Assembly: GCA_007115705.1 (NCBI GenBank) | Contig: QXEO01001868.1 | Location: forward strand, 124,001 to 188,000 | Reading direction: 5' to 3' | DNA: 64,000 nucleotides | DNA from: Dactylis glomerata | Lineage: Eukaryota > Streptophyta > Magnoliopsida > Poales > Poaceae | Part shown: positions 12,172 through 23,749 of the stretch, piece after piece | Position numbering within the stretch: position 1 is the stretch's first letter | How the letters are laid out: every line of letters starts with the position of its first letter | Program-made: the position numbers and the translations under genes | The notes under the pieces: model-generated | The model's input: only the letters and a program-made list of their open reading frames with translations | Told to the model about the DNA's origin: nothing | Database searches by the model: none

Positions 12172-12506
12172 TGACGAGGGTTAACTCGACAAATGTCCTA
12201 GATGAAGGACTTAGGATCGGGGAGATAGGGCGTCGGATGAACTCGAAGGTAAAGTTAGTTGAAATAGGTGTGTATCGAAAGTAAACTTGGGTGTTCAACC
12301 TGCCTTTCTTTCAATCTGCCCTACACCGTCCCCTCCTGGCCCCTATATATAGGTGGCCAGGTCTCGAGGATCGGGTCGGGTTCGATACAGATTACAAATA
12401 TCGACATACGATAATAACTCGTATTCGACTATCATTACAGTTGGGCCTAGCTTAACGGGCCTCAGGGGTACTCAACTAACGGGCTCTAGTAATTATACCC
12501 TTGTCA
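12172..12506 (-). repeat. 3' LTR of element C
   Basis: 335 bp. A 27-bp near-perfect palindrome at 12335-12361 is centred on CCTATATATAGG, the likely TATA box of the family. It differs from the other LTR at one base (ACATACGATAAT here, ACATACGGTAAT there). Confidence 0.95.
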
Positions 12507-13428
12507 GTAGCCCCTGAGATTCTACCAGAATTGCAGATTCAGGTTGAATCTCTAATCTTCAAATCTTCGACTTGGATAATTCTTCATCTTCTTCAAATCT
12601 TCGACTTGGTCTTTCGACTTATGATAATGATAATTCGCTCGCAAGGGGTCTCGATGAACAAGCCTGACAACTCTGACGGATCAAGAGGTCAGTTAACTGC
12701 CGGAACAGATACTTGTCACCTACTTCAAATTCAATCCCCTTGGACTTGAATTCGGGATACCGGTCAAACTCACTCTTTTGCCTCATTTAGGACTTACAAA
12801 AAATGAGTCCCAGTGGTTCTCAGGGTACCCAGTGCGTCCACCAGGATTTTCTTCGCGTCGTAGACACGGATACATACCAGCAGAGCGCATCCATGTGCGT
12901 ATACTAGGCCACACAGGACGGATCCCGGGGTCTTACCTTCGTGATAAATCACGGCATTCGAGTTTCGTTGCGATAACGCAACTCGAGAATCTTATGTCGC
13001 AGTCAAAGTTTGACTGACAATATTCGGGTTTCTACAACCATAAAACTCGCTCCCGATGGGAGTAATTTCTCTTCAATTTGTCGACTACGTAGTCGAAGTT
13101 TTGTATGCTTATCCTTCTGCAATTTCAATATTGACTATGTCATCTCTATCGGGTGCGCGCTCAGCGCTCCCGATGGGAGTAGCCCCCGAGGCTATGTTTG
13201 GCAACTTGTAGTCAAGCATAGGCTCAAAGTTCAGCTCTTCTGTCTCTTGTCGACCTTTTACTTTTTGATGAGCCCCCGAGTCCAAGTCGAGGTTTCCATA
13301 CCGCGCGATCATAGTCTGCTGTCTTGTTTTTCTTTATTGATATTATCGTCTGCTGTACGCAGAATTTAACTCCTACTTAAAATTTGTTTGTGGGCTGCGC
13401 TGTAGCACGGGGGCCCAATAATACGCGC
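12507..13428. other. Element C noncoding region between 3' LTR and antisense unit
   Basis: No supported coding sequence. Short open frames (12778-13017, 13010-13369) lack recognisable domains. The sequence next to the LTR, read on the minus strand, contains CTCAGGGGCTAC and is the likely polypurine tract. Confidence 0.5.
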
Positions 13429-13440
13429 TTATAAATAAAG
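13429..13440 (+). promoter_or_regulatory. TATA box of the antisense AT-hook/B3 unit in C
   Basis: TTATAAATAAAG lies 113 bases before the ATG at 13542. It is followed by a pyrimidine-rich leader with AAACCCTAA-like and TAGGGTTTTT motifs, as in many plant 5' UTRs. This suggests a dedicated plus-strand promoter, opposite to gag-pol. Confidence 0.55.
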
Positions 13441-13541
13441 CACCATCTGGTAAAGATAAAAACCCTAATCAGATTCTTTCCTCCGCCGCATCATCTTCTC
13501 TCCTTCATCTAGGGTTTTTCTGAGGTTTCTCTCTCGCACTC

Positions 13542-14112
13542 ATGGCAGATGCTGCAGGCTCCCGTCTGAACCTTGGTTCCCCAGCGGCGCCATGAGGTCG
13601 GGGTCGCCCTCGCGGCAGCAAGAACAAGAACACCGCTCCTGGCCGCCGCAGGAACTTCATCAGATGCTCCGGCTAAGCGCCGTCCCGGCCGCCCACCTGG
13701 TAGTAAGAACAAACCCAAAGTGACTAACGTCGCTCCTGGTCCAATCGATCCTCCTCCTGCTGCTCCAGCTGCTCCTGCTGCACCTCCCCGTATCTTTTCT
13801 TTCCTTTGCATTGCCATGGCGCAGTGCCATGAAATTCAGCGCCTGCCGCTAGATTTCACAAAGTTTATGGATGGCCATGAACTGCGAGAGGCGGTTCTCC
13901 GTGAACAATCTGGCGGTGGCATCCCCTATGAGGTGGAGGTGTGGTATGATGGCAACGGCGAGCAGTACTTCAGAGGTGGCTGGTCGCAGTTTGCTGAGGA
14001 CCACGACATCCATCAAGGCTTCATCATGGCCTTCGACTTCCACGTCGGTACGTCGAAGTTTGACGTGAAGATCTATAATGGCACTCTTTGCCAGAAGGAG
14101 TATAAAGCTTGA
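13542..14112 (+). pseudogene. Antisense AT-hook/B3-like gene in element C
   Basis: It lies between integrase and the 3' LTR, on the opposite strand to gag-pol. The ATG at 13542 opens a frame that meets TGA at 13593-13595. The same frame then encodes an AT-hook (GRGRPRGSKNKN). A frame change near 13630-13660 leads into a second AT-hook (RRPGRPPGSKNK), a proline/alanine linker and a B3-like domain (about 13830-14090). Visible B3 landmarks are the PYEVEVWYDGNG strand, QYFRGGW and FDVKIYNGT. The stop TGA at 14110-14112 is followed by AATAAA at 14184. AT-hooks bind AT-rich minor grooves and B3 domains bind DNA in plant transcription factors, so a DNA-binding regulator is inferred. This copy is broken. 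Confidence 0.75.
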
Positions 14113-14183
14113 AGCCCTCTTTTATTAGGATCTGTTATCCATGTAATTTCGTTTGACAATGTCCTTCCTGCAATGATATTTGC

Positions 14184-14189
14184 AATAAA
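14184..14189 (+). terminator. Poly(A) signal of the antisense unit in C
   Basis: AATAAA lies 72 bases after the stop codon, a normal spacing for a plant 3' UTR. Confidence 0.45.
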
Positions 14190-14673
14190 TATTCATACTT
14201 TGTGTTGACATCGTTTACTAGTACCATGAGAACAAGTCATGTTCTGAGATACGCTTTCCATATGTCGGGTTCTTTGCGAACCAATAAATGTAAGGATAAT
14301 ATCAGGGTTCTTTTTATGAACCAGGTTCTCTTCTGTATTTATCGGGTTGTGTAAACAACCTTATAGTGAAGGAAAACCCCTCCATCTTGTCATAACGATT
14401 TTTTCGTACGACCCAGGGGTTGAAGCCCCCGAGCGGAGAAGTAACACGAGAATCGTACAGTTTTGTCGAGTTCAACCCAAAGAACCCGACCTGTGGCCTC
14501 ATGTTCTGGGTCCAGAAGGTTAACTCGAATATATTGATATCTCTATACTTTAGTCTACGCGTAAAAACGTCGTAGCTGTTCTGCATTCCACGGGTTGCTT
14601 TCGTCCTTCCCAGTCTTCTTGTCTTGTAGTCGATATGCTCCTCCTGGTATTACTTCCGTGACGATGTAAGGTC

Positions 14674-17660
14674 CTACCCACGGGACTCCAATTTCCCATG
14701 GCTATCTTGCCTGAGTCGCAAAACGAGGTCTCCTACCACAAAGGATCGTGGACGAACTCGACTACTATGGTAGTTTCGTAGACTTTGTTGATATTGCGTA
14801 GCCCTTTCTAATGCTTTGTCTCTTGCTTCATCTAGTGCATCGACGTCGTCTTGTAATGCTTCTGTCGATGTCGCCTCGTCATATGCTGTCACTCTTGGAG
14901 CCTCGTGTGTAACTTCGACTGGAAGCACGGCTTCTGCGCCATGGACCAGGAAGAAAGGAGTTTCTTGAGTTGCTGCATTGGGCGTAGTTCTTAGGCTCCA
15001 AAGAACGGAGGGCAATTCTTCTACCCAAGCGCTCTTGGCTTTCTCGAGAGGTGCTAAAAGCCTCTTTTTTATTCCACTACTTATCAGGCCATTGGCTTTT
15101 TCGACTTGCCCGTTTGTCTTTGGGTGCGCCACAGATGCAAATTTAAGCTTGATTCCCAATCCTTCGCAGTAACTTCTGAATTCTTTTGAAGTAAAATTTG
15201 TCCCGTTGTCTGTGATGATGCTGTGTGGTACACCAAAACGAAAAACTATCGACTTGATGAAACTGATTGCTGCTGTAGAGTCTTGAGTTGTTACTGGGGC
15301 CGCTTCCACCCATTTGGTGAATTTATCGACTGCTACTAGCATGTAGACATGCCCTCCTGGCCAAGATTTGTGCAGCTTTCCCACCATGTCGAGACCCCAT
15401 TGTGCGAAGGTCCAGGATAATGGTATTGTTTGTAGCTCCGCTGCTGGTGCGTGTGGTCTGGATGCAAATCTTTGACATGCTTCACACTTTCGAACTATAT
15501 CTTTTGCGTCCTCGATGGCTGTTAGCCAATAGAATCCCGCTCGAAAAGCTTTTGCCGCTATTGCTCTGCTGCTGGCGTGATGGCCACATACTCCGCCGTG
15601 TATGTCTTTCAATATTGTTTGCCCTTCCTGGGGTGTGACACAGCGTTGTAAAACGCCTATAATACTTCTCTTGTATAGTTTTCCTTCGATCACGACAAAC
15701 GCTTTCGCTCTTCGAGTTATCCTCTTAGCCTCCACTGCATCTTCTGGTAGCTTTTTATTTATCATGTACGCAAGATATGGCTGCATCCATGTTTCTTCTA
15801 TCATCATGACCTCCTCTGGCTCTGTCATAGCCCCCGAGCCTACCGTGGTAGTCGAACTTTTAGCACTTTTTATTGACCTTTCCGCTATTTCTTCCCAAAA
15901 TACTCCAGATGGTACAGGTAAGCACTTGTGATCCAATATTTGCTAAAGTGTCGGCTTCCTCATTGTTGTTCCTGCTGACGTGAGAGACTTCGCATCCATC
16001 GAACGTTCCTTCTAGATAATGGTACAAATTCTTGTAGGCCATCATGTTGTCATTGATTGTGTCACACCTGTTCATAACTTGCTGGACAACAAGGTTAGAG
16101 TCTCCAAATATCTTTAGGCGAGTTGCTCCACAAGCTTTAGCCATCTTCATTCCGTGCAACAAAGCCTCGTACTCTGCTTCATTGTTAGAAGCCTGCGGGA
16201 AGCTCATCCTTAGGACATACTTTAGTTTGTCGCCATGAGGCGATATCAATACTACTCCTGCGCCTGCACCTTGGACTCGCTTAGAACCGTCGAAGTACAT
16301 TGTCCAAGTACTCGATAAATCTGGTGGTCCCGTGCTTTGCAACTCGAGCCACTCTGCTGTAAAATCTGGCAAGATCTGCGACTTGATCGCCTTCCTTTTT
16401 TCGTACGTGATGTCCATGGGAGATAACTCGATTCCCCACAAAGAGACACGGCCTGTTGCTAAAGGGTTGTTCAATATGCTCGATAGTGGTGCTTCATTGA
16501 CCACTCTATTTGGTTGGAGATAGCACTTCACTGATGAAATAGACCGGTCTCTGGACGCCATGAGCTTTGCCTTCTTCACTTCTTTCGACTACTAGAACTG
16601 TACTTACCACCTGATGGGTTGCGGCGATGTACAGCAGCAGTGGTTCTTTTTCTTTGGGTGCGACCAGCACTGGCGGCGTGGAAAGCACTTTTTTCAATTG
16701 CGCAAATGCTGCGTCTGCTTCTTCTGTCCACTCAAATTTGTCGTCTGACTTTTTCATAAGTGCATAAAAAGGAAGTGCCTTCTCCCCTAGTCGAGCAACG
16801 AAACGACTTAATGCCGCGACGCGTCCTGCTAATTTCTGTACGTCGTGGAGTTTCGTGGGTTTCCCCATTGTTAGAATTGCTTGAATCTTCTCTGGGTTTG
16901 CCTCTATTCCTCGTGCTGATACCAAGAACCCCAGAAGTTGTCCTGCTGAAACTCCGAAGGAACACTTTGTCGGGTTCAACTTAAGCTTGAACTTGTTTAG
17001 GTTGTCGAAGGTTTCTGCCAAGTCGCTGATTAAAGATTTCCCCTCTCTTGTGGTGATGACCACATCATCAATGTAGACTTGTATGTTGCGCCCTATTTGG
17101 TTCCCGAGGCAACTTTGCATCATTCTTTGATAGGTTGCTCCTGCATTTTTTAGGCCGAATGGCATTACTTGGTAGCAAAACACCCCATACGGTGTGATGA
17201 AGGCTGTTTTTTCCTCGTCCTCTCTCTTCAGCTTAATCTGGTTATAGCCAGAATATGCATCCAAAAAGGAAAGCCTTGCGCAGCCCGCTGTTGAATCGAT
17301 TATTTGATCGATGCGGGGTAAAGGGAAGGGATCCTTTGGACAATGCTTATTGAGAGATGTGTAGTCAACACATACTCTTTGTACGTCTGTGTTCTTCTTG
17401 GGTACTATTACTGGGTTCGACACCCAACTCGAAGTTTTGATTTCTCTGATAAATCCAGCGTTTTCTAATCTGTGCAATTCTGACGCTATTGCCTTCCTCT
17501 TGGGTTCATCGAATCGTCGCAGTGGTTGCTTGACTGGTTTCGCCTTGGGATCTACATTTAGTGCGTGCTCGACGAGTTCCCTGGGAACCCCTGGCATGTC
17601 TGATGGACACCAGGCGAAGATTTCCCAGCGCTCACAGAGGAACTCGACGAGCGCGCCTTC
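14674..17660 (-). pseudogene. Element C polymerase (RT, RNase H, integrase)
   Basis: The frames run right to left. Reverse transcriptase (17597-16506) has the LDAYSGYNQI and YIDD motifs. The RNase H region (16579-15860) has MYFDGSK and EAEYEALLHG and is archaeal-type as in the Tat lineage. Integrase (15936-14674) has an HHCC zinc finger ending KCEACQRF and catalytic D, D and E in GLDMV, TDNGTN and NGQVEKANG. The three blocks lie in different frames, so there are frameshifts near 16540 and 15900. Integrase also ends early at 14674 after an apparent single-base loss in a C run. The copy cannot make a full polymerase. Confidence 0.9.
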
Positions 17661-17663
17661 CTA
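17661..17663 (-). other. In-frame UAG at protease/polymerase boundary (C)
   Basis: A UAG followed by GAA separates the protease side from the polymerase. It lies at the same place relative to the downstream DMPGVP motif as the UAGs in both B copies. It is a candidate read-through site or a shared lesion. Confidence 0.6.
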
Positions 17664-20542
17664 TGCGGGATCCAAGTTCACCGCGATTGATGTCGTCTTG
17701 CTTGGATCCGTAGGGTGGACCTGAATTTTCTTTGAATCCTGCGTTGTGTCGAAAGCCTTATCTGGCAGGGATCATCCAACGTCGGGTAGCACATTATGAT
17801 CTGTTTCTCCCTTTAACCTCTCGTATTCTGCTGTCATTCCGAAGGTTTGTGCCATCTTGTTGAATTCTCTATCGCATGCGTTGGCTACTTCAAAGCTCCC
17901 TTGCACTGTGATTGTTCCTTTGGGCCCTGGAATTTTTAACGTGAGATACGCGTAGTGCGGTACTGCCATGAATTTTGCAAAGGCTGGGCGCCCCAGGATT
18001 GCATGATATTGTGACGGCCAATCAATAACTTCAAACTCCAGTTTCTCTCTTCTATAGTTTTCGCTGCTACCAAAGCAGACATCGAGTTCTATTCTTCCCA
18101 AAGGGTAGTTTGCTGCTCCTGGTACTATCCCGTGGAAAGAGCAATCTGTTGGCTTCAGACTCGTCGGTGAGATGCACATAGCCTTCAGTGTTCTAGCATA
18201 TATTAAGTTTATGCCGCTCCCTGCATCCATGAACACTCTTCCGATGTCGTACCCTCCTATTTGCGCTTTTAGAACCATAGGCGAGTGGCCCGGCCTAGGA
18301 ACTTTCCGTGGGTGGTCTGCTCTACTGAACTTGACTGGTTGCTCTGACCATCGTAGGTACTCTGTGGTAGCTGGTGGTGATGATATTGCTAGGTTCACTT
18401 GCCTGGATATGCTCTTTCGCTCTTTTTTCGACTTGGGCACCGGTTGAATCATGGCTGATATGTATACCTTTGACTCTAGATGTTTTGATAATCTTTGAGT
18501 TTGATATCCTTGACTTCTGCGTTCTTCTCCTTGCCTTCCTTCTTGGCTCGAACTCATGGCACCTTGTAACCTTAGGAACGTTCTGCAATCCTTCATCTGG
18601 TGATTTGAGACCCTTTTCCCGTCGAGGTACGCGTAGTGGATTCGACAAGGTCCGTATAGCATATCCTTAGGCGAAGGACCAGAGTATCTTGATCTTTCTG
18701 CTCCTCTTGCCTGAAACCTCCTACTTTCGTGCCCTTCCTCTTCTTCTAGTATATAACCTGCGGCTACCTGATTTCGCCTTCCTTGGTTGCCCCCGCTGCG
18801 GTATCGTCTCCTCTGTCGACTTATTCTGTCGACTTCTGGCGAACGTCCTCTTTTATTGTTATACGCGTCCTCTCCATCAGCGAATTTGTTGGCTTGTTCC
18901 ATTAGCTCAGTTACTGTCGTAGGTCTTGTTCTTCCTATTTCTTCCACAAGATCTGAGCGACGAAGTCCTTCCGAAAAAGTGTCTATTGCTCGTTCGTCGG
19001 AGACGTCCTCTGCTGAATTTTTAATTATACTCCAGCGTTGTATATAAGAACGTAGCGTTTCGCCTTTCCTTTGCACACATGCTTTAACTTCTTCCAGTGA
19101 TGCTGGGCGTTTGTAGGTGGAACGAAAATTTCTTGTGAATCGACTTTCGAGTTCCCCCCAGCTTCCAATAGATTCGTCGGGTAGTGTGTTCAACCAAGAC
19201 CGGGCGGCGCCGGTGAGGTGCAGCTGCAAACTTTGCATTGCAGTCGCCTTTGTTCCCCCTAATATCTGCACTGCTTGTAGATAATCTGATAGCCATAAGG
19301 TGGGTTCCTGCGACCCGTCGTACTTATTCTGGTCGTGTGGTAGTTTGAATCCTTTAGGTACCCGCGTTCTGCGAACTCTACGAGTAAAGCATAACGCACC
19401 CATATCTTTATCGTCGTCTTCGTAATTCTCTTCCCTCCAAGCATGCCGCGATTTATTTACTCGAGCTTGTGCTATTATACTTCTTGCATCCTCCTTCTTT
19501 TCCTGCTTCTTTTTCTCTTCTAATGACTCGCTATAGTCGCTGTCTGTGCGGTTGTATCTGAACTTCTCTTTGTGACTTGTCGACTTTATCTCTAGGCCTT
19601 GCTCCCTGATTTTTCCTTCTACTATTCCGAGGCTTCGTATCGCGGCTCGGTGCATATCTTCTCGCGGGTCCCCATGGTCTGGTCTTGTGGCTAGTAAATA
19701 CGCTTGTGCTGCTGCTAATGCCGCCTCTAGCGTTTTTTGTATCTGGTCATCTTCCTCCTCTTCTAGCTGAAAGGGTGGGGCTCCTCGAGTACTCTTCTTC
19801 TCTGCCGTATGCTGTCGCTCCCCTGTTGTGCTTTGGATCTCCGCGCCTCTCTCTGCTATATTCTGACTCTTCACTATAGTCTTCCCAGTATTCCTCCCTT
19901 GATATGCTCTTTTTGTCTTGAATCATCCTGTCTCTTTCCTCCCTTAGTTTCTTCTTGTGTTGGTATAATGCGTACTGATATCCCATTAGAACTTCTCTTC
20001 TTGATCCTTCGGGCACTTCTGTACCGTAATCAATGGCTGATTTGATCATTCTCCATTCACCTGCCGAGACATGGACTTTCTCTTTTTCCTTTTTGTTGTT
20101 ATCTTTCATTTTGTCGACTTGCCTGTCGAAATTTTTACTTCCTTCGCTGTTGTTTCCTTCTTCTGCATCAGTGATGATGACGCATAACTGATGTACTTTG
20201 GAGACGCCGCTGCTTCTTGCGGCGAAGTCCTTTGTATTTTTGTGCATCTGACGCGCTTTTTCTTCTGTCGAAATTTTCCAGAATTCCGTCGCCTTCTGCG
20301 ATTGACGCTTTTTCTAAGCTGACCGGCGAGTTTACCTCACTGGAAGAGCCTTCTGATGACTCCAATGTTTCTTCTATTTCAGGCTTGCCTGCCGACGGAT
20401 CTTGTTTCGTCGGATCCGAAAGGCGGGACGAACCCAACGGCCCGATGAGGATGCTCAAACTTCCGATGGTTAATTCCACCTCTTGACTTCCGTCGACTTC
20501 TGGACTGCTGTTGGCTAAAAGCGAAAAAGCCGTCGAATTCAT
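17664..20542 (-). pseudogene. Element C gag-protease, frameshifted
   Basis: The start is taken at the ATG at 20542 (MNSTAF), which matches the start in relative D; an ATG at 20566 is also possible. Three overlapping frames cover it (to 20168; 20247-19747; 19874-17772), so frameshifts lie near 20230 and 19790. The gag capsid core is present, with landmarks PKGFKLPHDQNKYDG, ARSWLNTLP and RSYIQRWSIIKNSA, followed by a basic arginine-rich region. The protease has active-site DAGSG and AILGRPAFAKF. A TGA at 17772-17774 ends the third frame before the boundary UAG. The gag-pro domains are complete but cannot be translated in one piece. Confidence 0.88.
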
Positions 20543-20579
20543 GATTCCAACGCCCAGAGTCCCCATGGTCGGCGCCAAT

Positions 20580-20914
20580 TGACGAGGGTTAACTCGACAA
20601 ATGTCCTAGATGAAGGACTTAGGATCGGGGAGATAGGGCGTCGGATGAACTCGAAGGTAAAGTTAGTTGAAATAGGTGTGTATCGAAAGTAAACTTGGGT
20701 GTTCAACCTGCCTTTCTTTCAATCTGCCCTACACCGTCCCCTCCTGGCCCCTATATATAGGTGGCCAGGTCTCGAGGATCGGGTCGGGTTCGATACAGAT
20801 TACAAATATCGACATACGGTAATAACTCGTATTCGACTATCATTACAGTTGGGCCTAGCTTAACGGGCCTCAGGGGTACTCAACTAACGGGCTCTAGTAA
20901 TTATACCCTTGTCA
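20580..20914 (-). repeat. 5' LTR of element C
   Basis: 335 bp. The primer-site-like TTGGCGCCGACCATGGGGAC follows it on the minus strand at 20560-20579. The 27-bp TATA palindrome recurs at 20743-20769. Confidence 0.95.
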
Positions 20915-20919
20915 CGTGG

Positions 20920-20987
20920 GGACTCCTGGGACGCCAGCCGGCACATTGCCCGGCCCGTGGTGCGCCCCATAAGTCATCCCCACGACA
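20920..20987 (-). repeat. LTR1 of B, remaining part after element C
   Basis: It completes LTR1 and ends CCCCACGACA at 20987. The preceding CGTGG (20915-20919) is the target duplication made by C. On the minus strand the adjacent TTTCGGGGGCTAG is the likely polypurine tract of B copy 1. Confidence 0.9.
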
Positions 20988-21548
20988 CTAGCCCCCGAAA
21001 CTGGCGAAGTCTCATGGGCTAGCATGGGGCTTCGGCGGGTTCCTCTTCTCGCCGAGGTCTTGCTCGTCCTCGTCGAAGTCCCAGGATTTCTCGTCCGGCT
21101 TGGTCGCTCTAGTCCTCGAGGACAAGTCTCGCGGAGTTCTCCCGGCCGTCTCGAGATGAGCCGGCTCTAAGGTGCGACCCGGCTAGCGGCCGCGAGCCGG
21201 CATGCTGCCTCCTGGGAACTTGCACCGCTTCGGGTCTTGTTCCCACGCAGCGGCCGGTGCAGCGTGCCAGTGACCAGTCTAGTCATTTTGACCCTTCGGC
21301 CACCACAATGATTCCGGCAAACGTCACGTAACGAAGCGGGGCTGGTGTCAGCGTCGCGTCCCGTCGAAGCGCCACGCGTGCGATTAAATCGCATTAAACC
21401 GGCTCGGCTTTTCGTGCCCTACCGGCCCTTAAACCTTGGAGCTCTCGAGGGTTTTCCCCACTCCCGAGCGCCTCCATTCCTTCACCTGTCGCCTCCGCTT
21501 CCCTGCCTAGCCGAAACCGTCGCCTCCACAACTCCCGCTCCGATCTCA

Positions 21549-22367
21549 ATGGCAGCACTCGGGGCGACCAGCGGAGCCGGGGCTGGTGACGGGCTGGGCG
21601 AGCACGGGCGGGAACGCCCGCTCGGAAGCCAGCGCGGAGCCGAGGCCCCGGCGGCGACGCCACCGACGTCCCGGAATCGCGGCCGCCCACTGGGCAGCCG
21701 TAACAAGAAGACTTTGGGTGCGCTCACGGCCGCAGCCGCTGCCAGGTCTTCCGGGGCCGGCCGCTCCGCCGCCCTCACGACGGCCCCCGGGGAGACCGTT
21801 GCTGCGACCGTCGGCGGTGTCGTAGTCCCCGTGGCCGCGACCTCCATCGCCGGTCTTACCGGGACGCCCCTGGAGGCGGCGGCCGCCCTCGTTGGCGCCG
21901 CGATGGCGTTTGGGGCCGCCCCTCTGGGCCTCGCTGGTCTGGGCGTCGACGGTTCCTCCAGCGCGGCCGCTAGGAAGGTGCGAAAGGCGCCGCCGCGCCC
22001 GCCGACCAGGTAGCGGCTTTCCTACGTCCCGGTGCACGGGTTCGCCACCGCCCTGGTGCCCCTGCTGGCCGGGAGTAAGGAGCGCCTTCCGCTCCCCGCC
22101 AGCTTCGTCAGCACCATGGGGAAGAATCCCCTGACGAGCTTCATGATCGAGGATGGCAGCGGCGGGCAGCCGTTGTACGACGTCGAGGTCCTTCATGACG
22201 AGGAGGGGAAGAGCTACCTCACCGGGGGGTGGGAGCGATTCTTCAACGATCACGGCCTAGAGCGGGGGTGGTCTCTCATCCTGACCCATCGCGATAGGTC
22301 ACACATCCTCTGCGTCCGCGTCGTCGACGGCTCCGGCTGCGCCCGCGCCTACTCCCCCTGGCCATGA
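21549..22367 (+). pseudogene. Antisense AT-hook/B3-like gene, B copy 1
   Basis: It occupies the same place as its counterpart in copy 2, starting 562 bases after LTR1 and reading opposite to gag-pol. The ATG at 21549 opens a frame with one AT-hook (NRGRPLGSRNKK), a long alanine/glycine-rich stretch, a TAG at 22011-22013, then in the same frame a B3-like domain (about 22030-22340) with YDVEVLHDEEG, YLTGGWERFF and a final VVDGSG strand. Two of the three AT-hooks seen in copy 2 are absent. The sequence differs strongly from copy 2, although flanks on both sides are nearly identical. The nonsense codon would separate AT-hook from B3, so it is probably inactive, barring read-through. Confidence 0.75.
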
Positions 22368-23749
22368 TCGGCGAGCGGCCCCGAAGCCTCCCTCTTGACG
22401 GCGACATCGTCAGCAGGAGTCTAGGGGTTAGGTGGGGGAGTCCTTTTGTTACTCCGGCCCTTAGCGTGGCCAACAATATGTAACCGTTCGCCTAAGAACT
22501 CTTTTAATTTCGTGCAAATCTTCGCTTGCTCCTCTTCGTTTGCTATGTGAATGTCTTTCTTCACTGTGTGTTTTTGCCATCGCGCAAATGTCTTCTGCTT
22601 GACACCCTTGCAATGCGATGATCCTTCCCTTAACGAAACCGCTGTTCACGCGAATCCGTAGATAGGGACTACGATAGTCATTACCCTGCGCAGATGCTTC
22701 AGGCGGGCTCTTCCGGCTTCAACATGGAGGGTACGGTGCTTCTGCTTGCCGGCTCCGGGGGGAACGGACCAGTCCTGGCTCAGCGGAGTTGGAGCGGAGA
22801 CTGAGTCCTGTACCGGCTCGGGCGAGGTCGAAGCCGGCACGTTTCCCTTCCCAGGCCTTCGCACGTCCCAAGCCACGACTGGAGTAGACTTCCCAGTTTC
22901 CGGCTCTAGCCGTTGCTTTGCGAGTGCTAAGTTTCGATTTCGTTGCTCGTTTGCTGATCGTGTCACAGCGCCGACTGATCGGACAGCCGGCGAGGTACTG
23001 GAGCCGGCCTGCTTCTGAGGGCCAATTCCCTTTCCCCCTAGCCCCCGAGTTTTGGGGTAGCTGGACTAACAGCTAGCTCGAAACTAACCTTTCGCGAATG
23101 ATGCCAACGTCAAGCGAGGTAGCCCTTGCTTCGAACCTCTTAGACGTGGCTTCTCAGCCCAAGCGTCGAGAGACTGTGACTATCAACTATTCACTGGTTT
23201 TGCCTTTGCCTGGTTCCCTCAAACTTTTCCTTAATCTTCCCACCCTTCGGCCCTTCTACCCCCAACTGGCAGCCTGGTGCCGGTTGGTCTCCCTTGGGCC
23301 GGCAGCCGAATGCCGGCCTAGGGTGGGAGCATGCCGCGGAGTGAGAAGTAGTACTTCGGTCTATCGGGCCCCCAACTCGTGCTAGCCAACGCTTAGTTAA
23401 CAGACACTGCCCTTAACGCCTGGTTGAGCGGTTTTTCTATCGTTTGTGGTTCTGCTCTGCGGCTTTCCTTCGTATGTGGCCTGCCGGCTCCTATCCGTCC
23501 GGCTGCGCGGAGCCGGAAGGCGGAGATTGGGCTCGAGGCCTTCTTCATACGTAGTACTCATCTGGCTGGCGAGAGATCGATCTTTTTCGGGGCTGCCGGC
23601 TATGGCTCGGTGCCTGGAGCCGGCTGCCGGTCAAGTGAATAACGCAGGAAGCAAAACATACACGAAGTGTTTTCCTCGGAGCCGGCCGTAACTAGCCGTT
23701 CCGTTTTCCTTTATTCATTGACATGTTTTTCGGGGTACAAGCTCTTGCC
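22368..23749. other. B copy 1 noncoding region between antisense unit and integrase
   Basis: GC-rich sequence with many GCCGGC motifs and no recognised domain. A minus-strand frame (22646-22966) has a counterpart in copy 2 (31538-31768) whose C-terminal part is conserved. I cannot assign a function and it may be chance. From about 22530 onward it is about 2-3% different from copy 2 in the stretch I compared. Confidence 0.5.

Larger units (their letters stand above)
12172..20914 (-). mobile_element. Tat-like gypsy element C, full length but defective
   Basis: 8743 bp with 335-bp LTRs (12172-12506 and 20580-20914) that I find to differ at a single position. The termini are TGACGAGGG and CCCTTGTCA. 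It is flanked by the duplication CGTGG (12167-12171 and 20915-20919). It reads on the minus strand as gag, protease, RT, RNase H, archaeal-type RNase H and integrase, plus an opposite-strand AT-hook/B3 unit near the 3' LTR. The gag and pol frames carry several frameshifts and stops. Confidence 0.95.

Noticed and set aside
21482..22253. Minus-strand open frames opposite the antisense B3 unit of B copy 1
   Set aside because: Alanine/glycine/arginine-rich shadow frames in very GC-rich DNA; the plus-strand frame carries the AT-hook and B3 signatures.
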